Below the pieces are notes generated by a model. The model was given only the letters and a program-made list of their open reading frames with translations. It did not search any database and had not been told where the DNA came from. A stretch of 64,000 nt of DNA from assembly GCF_902497855.1 (NCBI RefSeq), contig NZ_CABVHU010000014.1, forward strand, positions 124,001 through 188,000, given 5' to 3'. The DNA is from Pseudomonas fluorescens. GTDB lineage: Bacteria > Pseudomonadota > Gammaproteobacteria > Pseudomonadales > Pseudomonadaceae. Positions within the stretch are counted from its first letter, which is position 1, and each line of letters starts with the position of its first letter. Below, piece by piece: positions 62,580-64,000 of the stretch. The position numbers were made by a program, and so were the translations under genes.

Positions 62580-63554
62580 TCAGCTGCGTGGCACTAGCCG
62601 CCCGGGGATATCGGGGACCAGTTCGCCGCTTTGCAGCCAGGACAATGCAATGGGCCATAGTGTGGCTTGGTATGAGCTGCGAAAAAAGGCGAAATGTCCG
62701 ACTTCTTCTTCGCCAATGTCTTCGGGGGCGATTCGCAGGTGGGTGTTCGTGCTATTGCTGAAGTAGCCGAGCAGGCGTTCTATGGCCGGGATTGTGCCGT
62801 AAGGATCGTCGCTGATGCTGATGGCCAGGGTTTTGGCTGTCACTGAGGCGAAGGGCAGCTCGCCGGCGTTATCGATGATTACGCGACCGCTGGGGCGCGT
62901 TTCGTATTGCGCGGTGGGCATGCTCCAGTCGCGAACCACGCCGGCGGGCGTGTCTTCCAGCCAGCCAAGGCGTTTTCCGGGGAAGTAACCGTAGAGCATC
63001 GTCAGCAAAGGCATCACCAGGTGCCACTTGCCGAACATCCGCCAGCGATGAGCGGGTGCATAGTCGCGCCAGTAGGCAAATTGCGCACCCACGGTCACCA
63101 GGCGCCGGATCAGGTGCCCAGAAGCTCCCAGGCCCGCTGCACAGCCTCCAAAGCTGTGGCCGACGACATCGATGGGCTGGCCGGGGAACTCGCGCTGAGC
63201 GCGCTTGAGCATCGCCTCGAAATCCAGCGCGCCCCAGTCGGACCATGAAGCGTCCAGATCCTTTAATGACCCAGGGCGCGATTCGCCGATGCCGCGGTAG
63301 TCATAAGTGATGACGTCGAAGCCGTTGGCGAACAGGTAGTCGGCAAAGCGCGAGTAATGCCGGCAGCGAACCGAGGTGGCGGCGTTGATGATGACGATCG
63401 GACGCGCGAGGTCCCCAGAGGCGTGCCGCCAGGTGAAACCGCCGAGGATGAACCCGTCTGTGGCAGGCTCCCTGAACGCTTCGCCAGCAGTGGCGGTGGG
63501 CGGCGACAACACGATTTGAGAGGGCGCCAGCGGTGGCATGTCCTGCAAGTTCAT
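62580..63554 (-). CDS. Alpha/beta-hydrolase
   Basis: About 324 aa from the ATG at 63554 (MNLQDMPPLAPSQIVLSPPT); a longer frame opens at 63584. Motifs: oxyanion region IVIINAATSVRCRHYSRFAD, GFDVITYDYRGIGES, the nucleophile elbow VVGHSFGGC near residue 148, the acid in SISDDPYGT and the His in EEEVGHFAFFR. No signal peptide. The substrate is unknown. Confidence 0.85.
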   Translation of the reverse strand: MNLQDMPPLAPSQIVLSPPTATAGEAFREPATDGFILGGFTWRHASGDLARPIVIINAATSVRCRHYSRFADYLFANGFDVITYDYRGIGESRPGSLKDLDASWSDWGALDFEAMLKRAQREFPGQPIDVVGHSFGGCAAGLGASGHLIRRLVTVGAQFAYWRDYAPAHRWRMFGKWHLVMPLLTMLYGYFPGKRLGWLEDTPAGVVRDWSMPTAQYETRPSGRVIIDNAGELPFASVTAKTLAISISDDPYGTIPAIERLLGYFSNSTNTHLRIAPEDIGEEEVGHFAFFRSSYQATLWPIALSWLQSGELVPDIPGRLVPRS

Positions 63555-63602
63555 CGGCTTCGGACCTTTGCGGGTAGCTGCCAACGATAGTCCTCGCGCA
63601 GC

Positions 63603-64000
63603 TTATGGACAATCCATCCGTATGGATCCGGGTGCCTGATCGAGCAGTCGCTCTTCAATTGCGGCCCGCTCCCGATCCAGTTCCGCACGCAGCTCTTCTT
63701 CGCTGGGCAGCACTAGCTTGTACTTGCTGGCGAACAGTTGCTCGTTGCCTTCCAGTACCGAATAGCGCACCACTGACTCGTCTTTTTGCGCGCAGAGAAT
63801 GATGCCGACGGTGGGGCCATCCTCCGCTCCTCGTTTCAGGTCGTCGTACATTCGCACGTACATGTCCATCTGGCCGACATCCTGATGAGTCAGCTCGCCG
63901 CGCTTGAGATCGAAGATAACGAAGCACTTGAGCAGGTAGTTGTAGAACACCAGGTCGATGTAGAAATCTTTGCTGTCAGTGCTGATGCGTTGTTGGCGGG
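63603..64000 (-). CDS. YhcG/DUF1016-family PDDEXK nuclease, 5' part outside the window
   Basis: The frame is open to base 64000, so only the C-terminal 132 residues are visible. RISTDSKDFYIDLVFYNYLL and CFVIFDLKRGELTHQDVGQM form the PD-(D/E)XK-type core (DL...DLK). LCAQKDESVVRYSVLEGNEQ follows, as in DUF1016. E. coli YhcG-type proteins are widespread putative nucleases; the activity is not proven here. Confidence 0.8.
   Translation of the reverse strand, partial: RQQRISTDSKDFYIDLVFYNYLLKCFVIFDLKRGELTHQDVGQMDMYVRMYDDLKRGAEDGPTVGIILCAQKDESVVRYSVLEGNEQLFASKYKLVLPSEEELRAELDRERAAIEERLLDQAPGSIRMDCP

Overview
The window looks like a chromosomal segment of a fluorescent-group Pseudomonas. It has high-GC codon use, a typical Pseudomonas housekeeping order (envZ, rimK/rimB, hslR, hslO, pckA, later yrfG-nudE-cysQ, dctB/dctD, a polar amino-acid ABC operon), an OprD porin, an aguB-aguA pair, and many REP-type palindromes of the kinds seen between Pseudomonas genes. 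No species call can be made from sequence alone.

Layout. 1-6 kb: partial envZ, a convergent rimB-rimK operon preceded by a coupled small ORF, hslR, hslO, pckA. 6-9.2 kb: a hipBA toxin-antitoxin pair with a duplicated operator, repeats, and two paralogous small proteins. 9.4-25 kb: a subtilisin-like lipoprotein, RecQ, a thioesterase, a glycine-zipper protein, a YdeP-type molybdo-oxidoreductase coupled to fdhD with a LysR regulator, a LysM/BON protein, yrfG, nudE-cysQ, and a dctB/dctD-like sigma-54 two-component pair. 25-34.7 kb: a giant kinase/M23/aminotransferase fusion, aguB-aguA, a TonB-dependent receptor with a Fur-like box, and an OprD porin. 35-40 kb: a RelB/YafQ pair whose toxin carries one in-frame stop, then a kdgT-like permease, dtnK, pdxA2 and a DeoR regulator, which together fit D-threonate use. 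40-45 kb: an orphan XRE gene, a tautomerase-DsbA pair, an SDR, an Abi (HEPN-type) gene with its own strong promoter and a terminated leader RNA, and a partial second copy of the SDR 3' end.

45.07-53.71 kb is an integrated element in tRNA-Thr(UGU). A 25-bp copy of the tRNA 3' end lies at 45066 and the intact tRNA is at 53687-53762 with a P4-type integrase beside it. It carries a complete AT-rich retron (ncRNA with a 21-bp msd stem and pairing a1/a2 ends, a nucleoside-deoxyribosyltransferase-like effector, and a reverse transcriptase with YADD), a second tyrosine recombinase with two small partner ORFs, a cluster of DnaA-box-like sites, a decayed integrase C-terminus and an AlbA/Schlafen-type protein. 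The decayed integrase suggests the island was built in at least two steps. 53.9-64 kb returns to core genes: a large deaminase-fold protein, a methyltransferase, a four-gene amino-acid ABC transporter, a GabP-like permease behind a sigma-54-type promoter, two paralogous small proteins, an alpha/beta hydrolase and a partial YhcG/DUF1016 nuclease.

The most interesting material is defence-related: the retron, the Abi gene with its leader RNA, hipBA, and the broken yafQ. Two of these small cassettes (Abi and relB-yafQ) are flanked by duplicated pieces of the neighbouring host gene end or terminator.
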